From Planctomycetota bacterium (lineage in GTDB: Bacteria; Planctomycetota; Planctomycetia; Planctomycetales; Planctomycetaceae), in assembly GCA_018242565.1 (NCBI GenBank), contig JAFEBR010000982.1:1-54506 (forward strand): a DNA stretch of 54,506 nt. Reading direction: 5' to 3'. The translations under genes were made by a program, and so were the position numbers. This document shows, piece after piece, positions 10,523-18,286 of the stretch (position 1 is the first letter of the stretch; the number at the start of each line of letters is the position of its first letter). The notes under the pieces were generated by a model. It searched no databases. It was not told the DNA's origin and saw only the letters and a list, made by a program, of their open reading frames with translations.

Positions 10523-10585
10523 ACACCACACCCAGATTCCGCGGCCTCGCCACGCGAATCCCTGCGCGACGACCGCTGAGCTCGA

Positions 10586-11086
10586 TTACTTCTTCTTCGG
10601 AGGCGTTCCCGCACCGAAGGTCTTGCCGTCGGCGGTCATTTTTTCTTCAAAATGCTTGCGGGCGGCTTTCCAGGCACCGGCCATCAAGGGGATATGGCAG
10701 GCCCCTTTTCCCTTGCAGTCGTTGAGGGTGGCGTTCGTCCCGCAGCCCCCTTGCCCCTTGCAGTCATTCTGGCCGCCGCACGTATGGTGCCAGGCCGCCG
10801 TAGCGCAATCCCCCTGGCCAGCACATTCGTTCTGACCACTGGCTCCCTGGTTTTTGCAGGCATTCAGCCCGCTGCACGCATGCGGTTCACCGGCAATTTC
10901 CCGACCTTTTTCACCGGCCGTCTCGGTTTTCCCGGAGGGGGGCGGGGTCTCAACCGGCGCATTCGACTGCGACGACGAAGGGGCCGAATTTCCACCACAG
11001 CCGGCGACGGCCCCCGTCAACACGCCACCCACAGCCGCCAGTGACAGTCGATGAAAATCTCTCCGATTCACTTCGGGCGAACTCAT
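10586..11086 (-). CDS. Cysteine-rich Tat-lipoprotein precursor, bufferin-like RiPP substrate
   Basis: The 166-residue protein begins with a twin-arginine signal (NRRDFHRLSLAAVGG, residues 7-21) that runs into a lipobox ending at Cys30 (GAVAGC). A Ser/Pro/Thr-rich linker follows (31-68), then a Gly/Asn/Gln-rich core with nine cysteines at 71, 77, 88, 94, 103, 109, 115, 124 and 130. Five pairs are spaced CX5C. The tail (131-166) is charged and ends PPKKK. Core pieces such as CGGQNDCKGQGGC and CKGKGAC resemble the CxGxNxC/KGxC signatures of bufferins, copper-binding RiPPs matured by DUF692 enzymes. Tat export fits a peptide modified in the cytoplasm before translocation. The ATG at 11086 has AGGAG 9 bases upstream; the in-frame TTG at 11104 is rejected. 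Modification and metal binding are inferred. Confidence 0.82.
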   Translation of the reverse strand: MSSPEVNRRDFHRLSLAAVGGVLTGAVAGCGGNSAPSSSQSNAPVETPPPSGKTETAGEKGREIAGEPHACSGLNACKNQGASGQNECAGQGDCATAAWHHTCGGQNDCKGQGGCGTNATLNDCKGKGACHIPLMAGAWKAARKHFEEKMTADGKTFGAGTPPKKK

Positions 11087-11249
11087 TTGCGACAGCTCCT
11101 GCAAGATTTCGACGGGGACGCTGCGTACAGACGACGAAACTCCCCCGGGATTCAGTCATTTCGGGTACAGTACCCCGTCCCCGGTGGGCTGTCCAGCAAG
11201 CCCTGCTGGACATCGGCTGGAGATCATGAAAGAGCCCGGCGGGAATGGC

Positions 11250-11278
11250 TTGATACCGGAGTCAGAAAATATAGCCAA
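11250..11278 (-). promoter_or_regulatory. Possible promoter of the RiPP operon
   Basis: On the minus strand TTGGCT (complement of 11273-11278) and TATCAA (complement of 11250-11255) are separated by 17 bases. The match to consensus is only moderate, and it would give a leader of about 155 bases before the ATG. Confidence 0.35.
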
Positions 11279-11306
11279 CGCCTTATCAGATATTTTCGTC
11301 TAAAAT
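11265..11306. promoter_or_regulatory. Inverted repeats between RiPP operon and Rrf2 gene (possible operator)
   Basis: GAAAATAT (11265-11272) and ATATTTTC (11290-11297) form a perfect 8-bp inverted repeat with a 17-bp spacer. The right arm also pairs with a second site as ATTTTCGTCTAAAAT (11292-11306). The left arm falls in the spacer of the proposed RiPP promoter, so a bound regulator would block it. The neighbouring Rrf2 protein is the obvious candidate; this is inference. Confidence 0.4.
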
Positions 11307-11380
11307 TCTGTACTCTGGCATCTGCGCGGTGATTTGGTCAGAATGTCAGCACGCTTGTTTCACCGTCTTGAGGATTTTTC

Positions 11381-11839
11381 GTGATTTCACAAACCGTCGA
11401 ATATGCCCTGCGCGCGGTCGTGCATCTGGCCAGCGAATCCCCCGCTGCGCTCACGACCGACGAAGTCGCCGAGGCGACTCGTGTCCCCCGCGCTTATCTG
11501 TCCAAAGTCCTGCAGAGTCTGGTCAAAGCGGGATTGGTCCGATCCCAGCGGGGCATCGGCGGCGGGATGACGCTGACCAAGTTGCCCGCAGACCTCACAA
11601 TCATCGAAGTGGTGAATGCGGTGGAACCGATTGAACGCATTCACACCTGTCCCCTGGGACTGGCGGCGCATGGCGTGCGACTGTGTCCCCTGCACCGCCG
11701 AGTGGACAACGCCATCGCCCTCGTGGAAGACGCTTTCACACACACCACGCTGGCCGAAGTGCTGGCCGAACCGACCCTCAGCGTCCCGCTGTGTCCATTC
11801 CCGCGAACGGGGCGGCGTCACAAAAAAGTGACCGAGTGA
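11381..11839 (+). CDS. Rrf2-family transcriptional regulator
   Basis: The 152-residue protein has the Rrf2 winged helix at residues 1-80: ISQTVEYALRAVVHLA, VPRAYLSKVLQSL and the GGGMTL wing. A dimerisation helix follows. Three cysteines (90, 102, 138) lie in the region that carries an Fe-S cluster in IscR/NsrR-like members, though spacing differs from IscR. It may sense redox state, NO or iron-sulfur status. The GTG at 11381 is the start: GAGGA lies 7 bases upstream and the next in-frame Met is far inside the domain. It is divergent from the RiPP operon, with inverted repeats between, so it is the likely regulator. Confidence 0.88.
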   Translation: MISQTVEYALRAVVHLASESPAALTTDEVAEATRVPRAYLSKVLQSLVKAGLVRSQRGIGGGMTLTKLPADLTIIEVVNAVEPIERIHTCPLGLAAHGVRLCPLHRRVDNAIALVEDAFTHTTLAEVLAEPTLSVPLCPFPRTGRRHKKVTE

Positions 11840-11981
11840 CAACAGGTCTCAACGCTGTGCCGGGCTGCGCGGGCCGGTACCGTTGGGCAGCAGGGCACGA
11901 CGGAATTCCCGGACTGCCATCTCAGGTTGACAGTTCACCCCCGACCGCATGACAATCAGGGAATCCCACAAGGACTGAACC

Positions 11982-12194
11982 ATGCACGCCCATCGCCGCC
12001 GAGGTCTGACTGCCGTCGAAGTGGTGGTGCTCATTAATGCCCTGTTGCTTGCGGCGGTGCTGGCACTGCAGGCCGTCGATCGGGCGCGGACGGCCGCCGC
12101 TAAAACCAAGTTTCAGGATAACCTGCGGCAGGTGGGCCAGGGACTGCAGGTTTATCATCAGACTTTTCGGTCGTTCCCCGCGGGCGGCCGCTGA
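11982..12194 (+). pseudogene. Truncated DUF1559-like prepilin remnant
   Basis: The frame encodes 70 residues with a prepilin peptidase site and helix: RRGLTAVEVVVL, with Glu at position +5 of the mature pilin. It continues with KFQDNLRQVGQGLQVYHQTF.SFPAGG, matching the N-terminal region of DUF1559 proteins (usually 250-350 residues). It then meets a TGA at 12192. In the +1 frame just after the stop, TFWVAILGI resembles the next conserved DUF1559 segment, which suggests a frameshift. A good AAGGA lies 7 bases before the ATG, so the short product may still be made. It could alternatively be a functional mini-pilin. Confidence 0.5.
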
Positions 12195-12686
12195 ACCTCG
12201 AGCCACATTTTGGGTGGCCATCCTGGGCATCCCCCGTGTGCTCGCGCCACAGGCCTGCGGCACACGAGCGCCACTGCAAACTCCTGACCGCGCAATCACA
12301 ACGCGACGCGGCCGGCACAGTCGCAGTCCGGTTGGGCCCGGTACGACTGATGAGTCGCCACGCCGGCCCGATCCCCAGCCACAAACGGGTCGGGCCACCC
12401 GATTTTGATTGGCTAACCTGACGCCACAGGACATCAGCCGCAGTTCATTCTTGTCCCTCACCCCGAAGTCACCACGCGGGCCCGAACCGCTTTCTCAGAG
12501 AAAATTGGCAGGGGTCCGGAGATTTCACAGTTTCCCTATTGACGGTTTTTGGAAACTCTGCCATATAGCCCGTCCACTTCCTCACTCTCCCTCTCAAAAT
12601 CCTATCCCCACAGTTCAGCGCCGTTCCCCAACGGCACGCCCGCGATTCGTTCGCGCTCGGCGATCGGTCGTGTTCTGACCAGGAGT
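12195..12686. other. Gene-poor stretch (492 bp), partly decayed pilin-like sequence
   Basis: The first 100 bases may be the remains of the DUF1559-like gene. The last 150 bases hold a plausible promoter for the downstream chaperone gene. No other frame looks coding. Confidence 0.4.
12539..12567 (+). promoter_or_regulatory. Possible promoter of the Skp/OmpH gene
   Basis: TTGACG (12539-12544) is followed after 17 bases by CATATA (12562-12567). The -35 is good and the -10 weak. Confidence 0.35.
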
Positions 12687-13397
12687 ATGTTTTCCGTGAA
12701 ACACTGGCTATTGATTTCCGCGGTTCTGGTGGCCTGCAGTGGTGCCCTGGCGTTGACGCTTCCGCAACACGGCTGGGCCGATAATCCGGCGGCCCGCGAT
12801 CCACGCCGGTCGCTCAAGATCGCCGTCGTCGACATGATGCAGATCCTCGAGAACTACAAGAAGACGGAAGCGATCCGCGAAGACGTCAAAGCCGCGATCG
12901 AAAATCGGAACCATAAGTTGCAGGAAATGTCCACCAAAGGGCAGGACCTCATGAAAGAACTGCAGACGGGCGAACTCGACCCCGCCAGCAAGGAATACAA
13001 AGACCGCGAAGCCAAACTGTTTCAGCTCGACAGTTATGCCAAGGTGTATCGCTCGTCTGCCGAGAAGGAAATTCAACGGCAGAACATGAAGATCATGGTT
13101 GAACTCAACAATGACATTCAGGACGTGGTCAAACTGTTTTGTGAAAAGAATGGCTTTACGATTGTGATGCGCGTCGACAACGGGGCCCGGTCGGTGACTG
13201 ATCCCGCCGCGGCTGGTCGCGTGGTCAATCAGGATGTGCTGTATCACAAAGCCAGTGAAGACATTACGGCCCCCGTGCTGGCCTATCTGAATAAGCGTTA
13301 CGAAGCGTCCGCCGCCAAGGCCGACGCCGAAAAAGCTTCTCCCGCGACCGATTCCCCCGCTGCCCCCACTGCGACCAAGGGGAAGAAGTCCAAATAA
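12687..13397 (+). CDS. Periplasmic chaperone of the Skp/OmpH family
   Basis: The protein has about 236 residues. An N-terminal signal peptide (KHWLLISAVLVACSGALAL) is followed by an OmpH/Skp domain: IAVVDMMQILENYKK, then a long charged coiled-coil arm, then DIQDVVKLFCEKNGFTIVM. The C-terminus is Ala/Lys-rich and low in complexity. Skp holds unfolded outer-membrane proteins in the periplasm. The next gene encodes a large protein with a predicted outer-membrane barrel, which makes the pairing meaningful though not proof of a dedicated chaperone. The start is ambiguous: the ATG at 12687 sits directly against AGGAG, whereas the in-frame GTG at 12696 has ideal 10-base spacing and gives a neater signal peptide. 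Confidence 0.85.
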   Translation: MFSVKHWLLISAVLVACSGALALTLPQHGWADNPAARDPRRSLKIAVVDMMQILENYKKTEAIREDVKAAIENRNHKLQEMSTKGQDLMKELQTGELDPASKEYKDREAKLFQLDSYAKVYRSSAEKEIQRQNMKIMVELNNDIQDVVKLFCEKNGFTIVMRVDNGARSVTDPAAAGRVVNQDVLYHKASEDITAPVLAYLNKRYEASAAKADAEKASPATDSPAAPTATKGKKSK

Positions 13398-13741
13398 TCC
13401 CTACCGTATCGTTGCAGTTTCGCGTTATGCCCTGGCACCTGGCATGATCGCCAGGCCCGCCCGAGCTCCCCGCTCTGGCGACAAATGACACGCCCCAGAC
13501 TTCCCACCTCATTCATCTCCTCGCTGACACACCCCTGAAACGACATACGGCGCCCGCACGATCGGCAAATTCCGAAAACTCGGGCAAATCTTCCCAGTCT
13601 CACTAATCCACAGCGTCCTGTTTTTCCGAAAACTCAATACGAGCGAATTCCTCCGCAGTGCGCTGTGGATTGCGCCCGTGCCCCAATTTCAGAACGAATT
13701 TGATTATGGTTGGTCCTTCTGGCATCCGGTTGGAGCAGTAC
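13398..13741. promoter_or_regulatory. Repeat-bearing leader upstream of the autotransporter gene
   Basis: This is a gene-free stretch of 344 bp. It contains a 12-bp direct repeat TTCCGAAAACTC at 13570-13581 and 13624-13635, and a perfect 10-bp inverted repeat, ATCCACAGCG at 13606-13615 and CGCTGTGGAT at 13661-13670. Such an arrangement suggests regulator binding or a structured leader; nothing identifies the regulator. Confidence 0.4.
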
Positions 13742-16700
13742 ATGAAGACGGCTAGAGTTTCTCTCTGCCTGGCGGCTTGGCTTGCATGCGCCCTCGCTAG
13801 CCCCGCAATGGCTCAACAAGCGCTTCCTGCAGGCCAGGCTGGCCCGTCGTATGGCGGAGGAGCCTTCAGCGGTTGGCCCGAATCGATGGAGGCGGGCACC
13901 GACGATGTCCATACCCGCAGCATCTTCGATAACCGCAACATCATGTTGCGGACCGATGCCGGGGATGGAGTCGGGTACATCCGCGGGTACCAAACCTTCG
14001 CGGCCTTCCAGCCCATTCAGATTGTTCCCGACGAGTTCATCCTCTGGATGAGCCCCCGAGGGTACATCACCTTCAACTCGGGGAGTTTCGCCGGGAACCT
14101 GGGTACCGGTTTCCGCTGGCTCGACCGCGACACCAACCGCATCTTCGGTGCCGGTGCCTGGTGGGACCACGATAACAACGGCACGAACAACTACGATCAG
14201 TTGGGTGCCAGCGTCGAATGGCTCGGCAAGTACCTCGACCTGCGGGCCAACGCGTACATTCCCACCAACCAGAATGTGCACGTCATTTCCCAATTCCTGA
14301 ACAACAACAACGTCTTCATCGGGAACAACATCGGCGTCGGCCAGACGACAATCACCAACACGGCTCTGCGAGGCGGTGACTTCGAAGCGGGCGGTGCCCT
14401 GCCGGGCATCGGCGACCTCGGTGTCCGCACCTATGCCGGTGGTTACTATTACCAGGGCCCCACCAGCGGTGGCGGCATCTACGGTGTGCGGGCCCGCGCC
14501 GAAGCCCTGGTCACTCAGGACATGTGGGGCTCGGTCATCTGGCAGCACGATCGCGTGTTCGGCACCACGGTCACTGCCGCGGCGACCTTCTACCTGTTCA
14601 CCGGCAATGAACAACACTGGTTCCGTCGGATTCCCATGGAAACCCGTCTGTACCAGCAACAGGAACGTCAGTACCGGGTCGCTGTCGAACAAAATGTGCA
14701 GAACGACACGCTGCTGGCTCTGCGTAATGGCGGTACCGGCGGGTCGGGCGGCCCGGTCGGAACTCCGATCTTCGTGCTGCATGTCGACAACACAGCCGCC
14801 GCTGGCGGCGACGGATCTGTCGAACGTCCGCTGAACCATCTGCCCACCTCGACGGCCACCAACGTCGATATCGTCTTCGTCCACAGCGGCAACGGCCTCT
14901 CGACCAATATGGATCAGGGCATCACGCTGAACAACTGGGAACGCCTGCTGGGTGCCGGCATCCCCCATATGTTCACCGACACGCTGGGAACGTACCAGTT
15001 GCCAGGTTATACGCCAGGCCAGGCGACCCCGACGATCACCAACGTCAATCCGGGTGGCGCAGCCGTCACGCTGGCCAGCCACAACGAAGTGTCTTCGTTC
15101 AAGATTCCGTTTAACACAGCGGGTCAGACGAACCAGGGAATCGTGGGTACGGGAATCACCGACTTCAACATCAACAACGTGACCATCACCGGTGCCGGCA
15201 ACAGCACGCTGCTGCCGATTCCCACGGTGGGCGCCATCAACCTGACCGACGCGACCGGCACCGGCATCATCGCGTCCTCGAAATTCCTCAACAACATCAA
15301 CGCCGACGGTATCCGGATCAACAACTCGTCTGGCACCCTCGACCTGGCGGTCACGAAGACGCAGTCCAGCAACAACCTGAACGGTATGGAACTGATCGCC
15401 GACAATGCCACAATCAATCCGACCGTTTCGCAGTTCACTGCGACCAACAACACACGTGACGGTATCGCCGTCGGCCTGACAAGCGGTTCGTCGATGACCG
15501 GCACGTTCGACCAGATCGTTGCCAGCCAGAACGGCAATTCGACGACCGGCCCCTTGGGCTTTGGCAACGGGTTCACCTACAACTCCGCCAGTTCATCGGG
15601 CAACATCGGCATCACCCGCAGCGCCTTCTCGCAGAACGTGCTCAACGGTGTGAACTTCACCACCACCGACAACTCGGTCCTGACGGCCGCGTTGCTCAAT
15701 AACACCCCCACCATCGCCAGTGCCGGACTGGGGATGAGCAACAACACCCAGGCGGGTGTGAACTTCAACAGCACCGACAGCCAGGTGACGGCCACGCTGC
15801 TCAACAACACGATCAGCAACAACGGCGGCTTCGGTATCGGAGTCGCTGCCAAGGGAACCGGGGCCTTCGCCTCGTCGTTCGACCTGGTCGCGGGTGGATA
15901 CCTGACCCAGGACATCAACAAGAACGGCACACTTGATCCGGGTGAAGACCAGGTCACGATCGCCAGCCTGGGGTCATCGATCCTCGGGAACGGCGTGATC
16001 GACCGGGAAGGTAACACGCTCATCTCCAACCACGGTGCCGGCATCTCGTACAACCTGATCGATCAGGCCACGGGAACGTCGAACATTATCGGCAACACGA
16101 TCCAGAGCACACTGGCCGGACAGTTGCCGCAAGACACGACGACCTACATCGGTCAGGGCATCGACGTCCGCCTCAGCGGTTCGTCGGTGGCCGGCACCGC
16201 CACCGCCAGCTTGACGGGCGGAATCATCGACAACAACACCATCGGCAGCCTGACCGACGCGACCAAGGGGAACGCGGGCTCCGGTATTGTGATCTCCACG
16301 GCCCAGGACACCTCGCTGCAGAACTTGAGCATCGGTACGGTGGGCATCGGCAACATCATCGGCCGCAACCTGGGTGACGGTATCACCGTCGTCCGTGCCA
16401 ACACTTCGCACCTGGGTGACAGCACTCCGCTGTTAATCACCGACAACACGATTCAGGCGAACGGGTCGGCGACTCCCGCCACCAACCCCGCCACCGGCCT
16501 GCTGTTCGGTCAGGGTATTTCGATTGCCGCCCTCAACAGCTTTGATAACACTGTCACCGGAATCATCGTGCAGAATAACACGATCGGCAGCACCACCGAC
16601 GCGACCCGCGGGAACCTGCAGAACGGTATGCTGATTCACGTCGAGGCCGATGCCCAGGTTGATGTGGACATCCTCAACAACATCATCTCGAACAACCGGC

Positions 16701-18196
16701 TCACCGGTATCACCACCAGCGAACTGGCGGGCTCGCCGGGCGACCTGCGAGGTGTCGGCGGTTCGTGGAGTGGCAACACCATCACCAAGAACGGCTTCGG
16801 CGGCACAACGGCCGGCACCGACAACGGCATCTGGCTGACGGCGGCTTCGGGAACCTCGCTCCAGAACCTGCTGATCGGTGACCTGGTGGCCCCTGCCGAT
16901 GGCGTCTCGAACCTGATTCAAGGGAACGCCGGCCACGGTATCCTGATCGAAAGTGCAGGCAACGTCGATATGGCCTACAACACGATCGACACCAACGGTA
17001 CCGGTGGTATCTACCTGAACGCTCTCGTTACCGCCCTGTTCACGATCGACCACAACGTGATCACGAACAACGGCAACTTCAATGCGGCAGCCGGCGTCGA
17101 TGGTGGCGACGGTATCCAGGTCGTCAACCAGGGAAATTCCGGCACGATCGGGATTCCCAACTACAACGTCGTGATCACGTCCAACACGATTCGCAACAAT
17201 GCGGGTCGCGGCATCAACATCCTCAACCAGGTGTTCGGACAGACCTCGGTCAACATCGACACGAACCTGATTGCCAACAACAAGCTGGAAGGGATCTACG
17301 TGGTCAACACGGCCTCGGCCACCCAATCAGCAAACGTCACGGGTGAAGTCGCCCTGAATGCCGACGGCAGTGTGTTCGCCGCCCCGCGGTTGGACCTGGT
17401 CGTCAACAACAACGACATCGAAGGCAACGGCCTGAACAGCCTGCTGACCGCGACGGGCCTGGTGGTTCGTGTCGGCACCAGCGATGGTGGCAGCTTCGCA
17501 CCGTTCTCTGACGACGGCGGATTCTACAACGACTCGGTCAGCGGTCCTCGCGGTGGCGTGGGCGCTACGGTGACGAACAATACGCTGCACGGTAACCTGG
17601 GCGACGACTTCTCGTTCTCGTCGTTCACCTCGACCGTCGATCCGGCTGGCAGTGCGGGCACCCGCGACGCCACCCAGTTGTCCTTCACCGGTTACCAGAC
17701 CGATCCCCTCGCTCGACTGGACCTGAGCTTCCACAACAACACGTTCGATTCGACCCCGCAGAACGTCGGCAACGTCGTGAACAACACGAACTCCGGCAAC
17801 CTGACGACCAACCAGGTCACCGCCGGTTACTCGAACAGCGACGCCTTCAAGTCGCCACTGTTCAGCGATACGCTGCCTGGTCCGTATGTCTCGAACACAC
17901 GTATCCGCAACGCGGAACGCCTGGCCGGCCGCTTCCTGGGCAGCCTGCCTCCGTTCGGTCCGCAACCCTTCGGCTATCCGTTCTATCTGTACCCGGGCAT
18001 GGGACAGAGCACGTTCCGCCTGATGGGTGCCACGACGGCGGCCGATGTGGCGGCCGCGGGATTCATCACCGATGTCGCCCCCTACACGAATCCGGGCGAT
18101 GCGAACGGTGTGTTCCGAGCCGGTGCCACGGTTGACGAAATGCCCACGGGTTGGACGTTCCTGAACGGTGCAGCCGCTCCGGGGCAACCCCAATAA
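13742..18196 (+). CDS. Inverse-autotransporter-like surface protein with beta-helix passenger
   Basis: The 1484-residue protein has a signal peptide (1-24, AMA-QQ). Residues about 60-300 resemble the intimin/invasin inverse-autotransporter barrel: GTGFRWLDRDTNRIFGAGAW, WWDHDNNGTNNYDQLGASVEW and KYLDLRANAYIPTN follow the family order. A linker is followed by an N-cap (VDNTAAAGGDGSVERPLNHL) and then a long Asn/Thr/Gly-rich right-handed beta-helix to about 1400 with many NNTI, NTI and SNN turns. There is no C-terminal barrel. The likely role is an adhesin or surface enzyme scaffold anchored in the outer membrane. The ATG at 13742 has GGAG 6 bases upstream and opens a perfect signal peptide; the 28 codons before it are non-coding in character. 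Skp-like gene upstream, strong terminator downstream. Confidence 0.8.
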   Translation: MKTARVSLCLAAWLACALASPAMAQQALPAGQAGPSYGGGAFSGWPESMEAGTDDVHTRSIFDNRNIMLRTDAGDGVGYIRGYQTFAAFQPIQIVPDEFILWMSPRGYITFNSGSFAGNLGTGFRWLDRDTNRIFGAGAWWDHDNNGTNNYDQLGASVEWLGKYLDLRANAYIPTNQNVHVISQFLNNNNVFIGNNIGVGQTTITNTALRGGDFEAGGALPGIGDLGVRTYAGGYYYQGPTSGGGIYGVRARAEALVTQDMWGSVIWQHDRVFGTTVTAAATFYLFTGNEQHWFRRIPMETRLYQQQERQYRVAVEQNVQNDTLLALRNGGTGGSGGPVGTPIFVLHVDNTAAAGGDGSVERPLNHLPTSTATNVDIVFVHSGNGLSTNMDQGITLNNWERLLGAGIPHMFTDTLGTYQLPGYTPGQATPTITNVNPGGAAVTLASHNEVSSFKIPFNTAGQTNQGIVGTGITDFNINNVTITGAGNSTLLPIPTVGAINLTDATGTGIIASSKFLNNINADGIRINNSSGTLDLAVTKTQSSNNLNGMELIADNATINPTVSQFTATNNTRDGIAVGLTSGSSMTGTFDQIVASQNGNSTTGPLGFGNGFTYNSASSSGNIGITRSAFSQNVLNGVNFTTTDNSVLTAALLNNTPTIASAGLGMSNNTQAGVNFNSTDSQVTATLLNNTISNNGGFGIGVAAKGTGAFASSFDLVAGGYLTQDINKNGTLDPGEDQVTIASLGSSILGNGVIDREGNTLISNHGAGISYNLIDQATGTSNIIGNTIQSTLAGQLPQDTTTYIGQGIDVRLSGSSVAGTATASLTGGIIDNNTIGSLTDATKGNAGSGIVISTAQDTSLQNLSIGTVGIGNIIGRNLGDGITVVRANTSHLGDSTPLLITDNTIQANGSATPATNPATGLLFGQGISIAALNSFDNTVTGIIVQNNTIGSTTDATRGNLQNGMLIHVEADAQVDVDILNNIISNNRLTGITTSELAGSPGDLRGVGGSWSGNTITKNGFGGTTAGTDNGIWLTAASGTSLQNLLIGDLVAPADGVSNLIQGNAGHGILIESAGNVDMAYNTIDTNGTGGIYLNALVTALFTIDHNVITNNGNFNAAAGVDGGDGIQVVNQGNSGTIGIPNYNVVITSNTIRNNAGRGINILNQVFGQTSVNIDTNLIANNKLEGIYVVNTASATQSANVTGEVALNADGSVFAAPRLDLVVNNNDIEGNGLNSLLTATGLVVRVGTSDGGSFAPFSDDGGFYNDSVSGPRGGVGATVTNNTLHGNLGDDFSFSSFTSTVDPAGSAGTRDATQLSFTGYQTDPLARLDLSFHNNTFDSTPQNVGNVVNNTNSGNLTTNQVTAGYSNSDAFKSPLFSDTLPGPYVSNTRIRNAERLAGRFLGSLPPFGPQPFGYPFYLYPGMGQSTFRLMGATTAADVAAAGFITDVAPYTNPGDANGVFRAGATVDEMPTGWTFLNGAAAPGQPQ

Positions 18197-18218
18197 GGTT
18201 GAGTGGGCTCTAGAAAAC

Positions 18219-18250
18219 ACAACACCCCGCGTTCGCGGGGTGTTGTCGTT
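18219..18250. terminator. Bidirectional intrinsic terminator
   Basis: A perfect 12-bp stem (18219-18230 with 18235-18246) with a GTTC loop is followed by a T-run on the plus strand. An A-run lies upstream, which becomes a T-run on the minus strand. It separates two convergent genes. Confidence 0.93.
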
Positions 18251-18286
18251 TTTAGGCTGCCACCTGAGGAACAATCCCCAGTCGAA

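Noticed and set aside
13634-18274. Long antisense frames opposite the autotransporter gene
   Set aside because: Val/Asp/Gly-rich translations arise from the regular repeats on the coding strand. Signal peptide, beta-helix pattern and ribosome binding site all support the plus strand.
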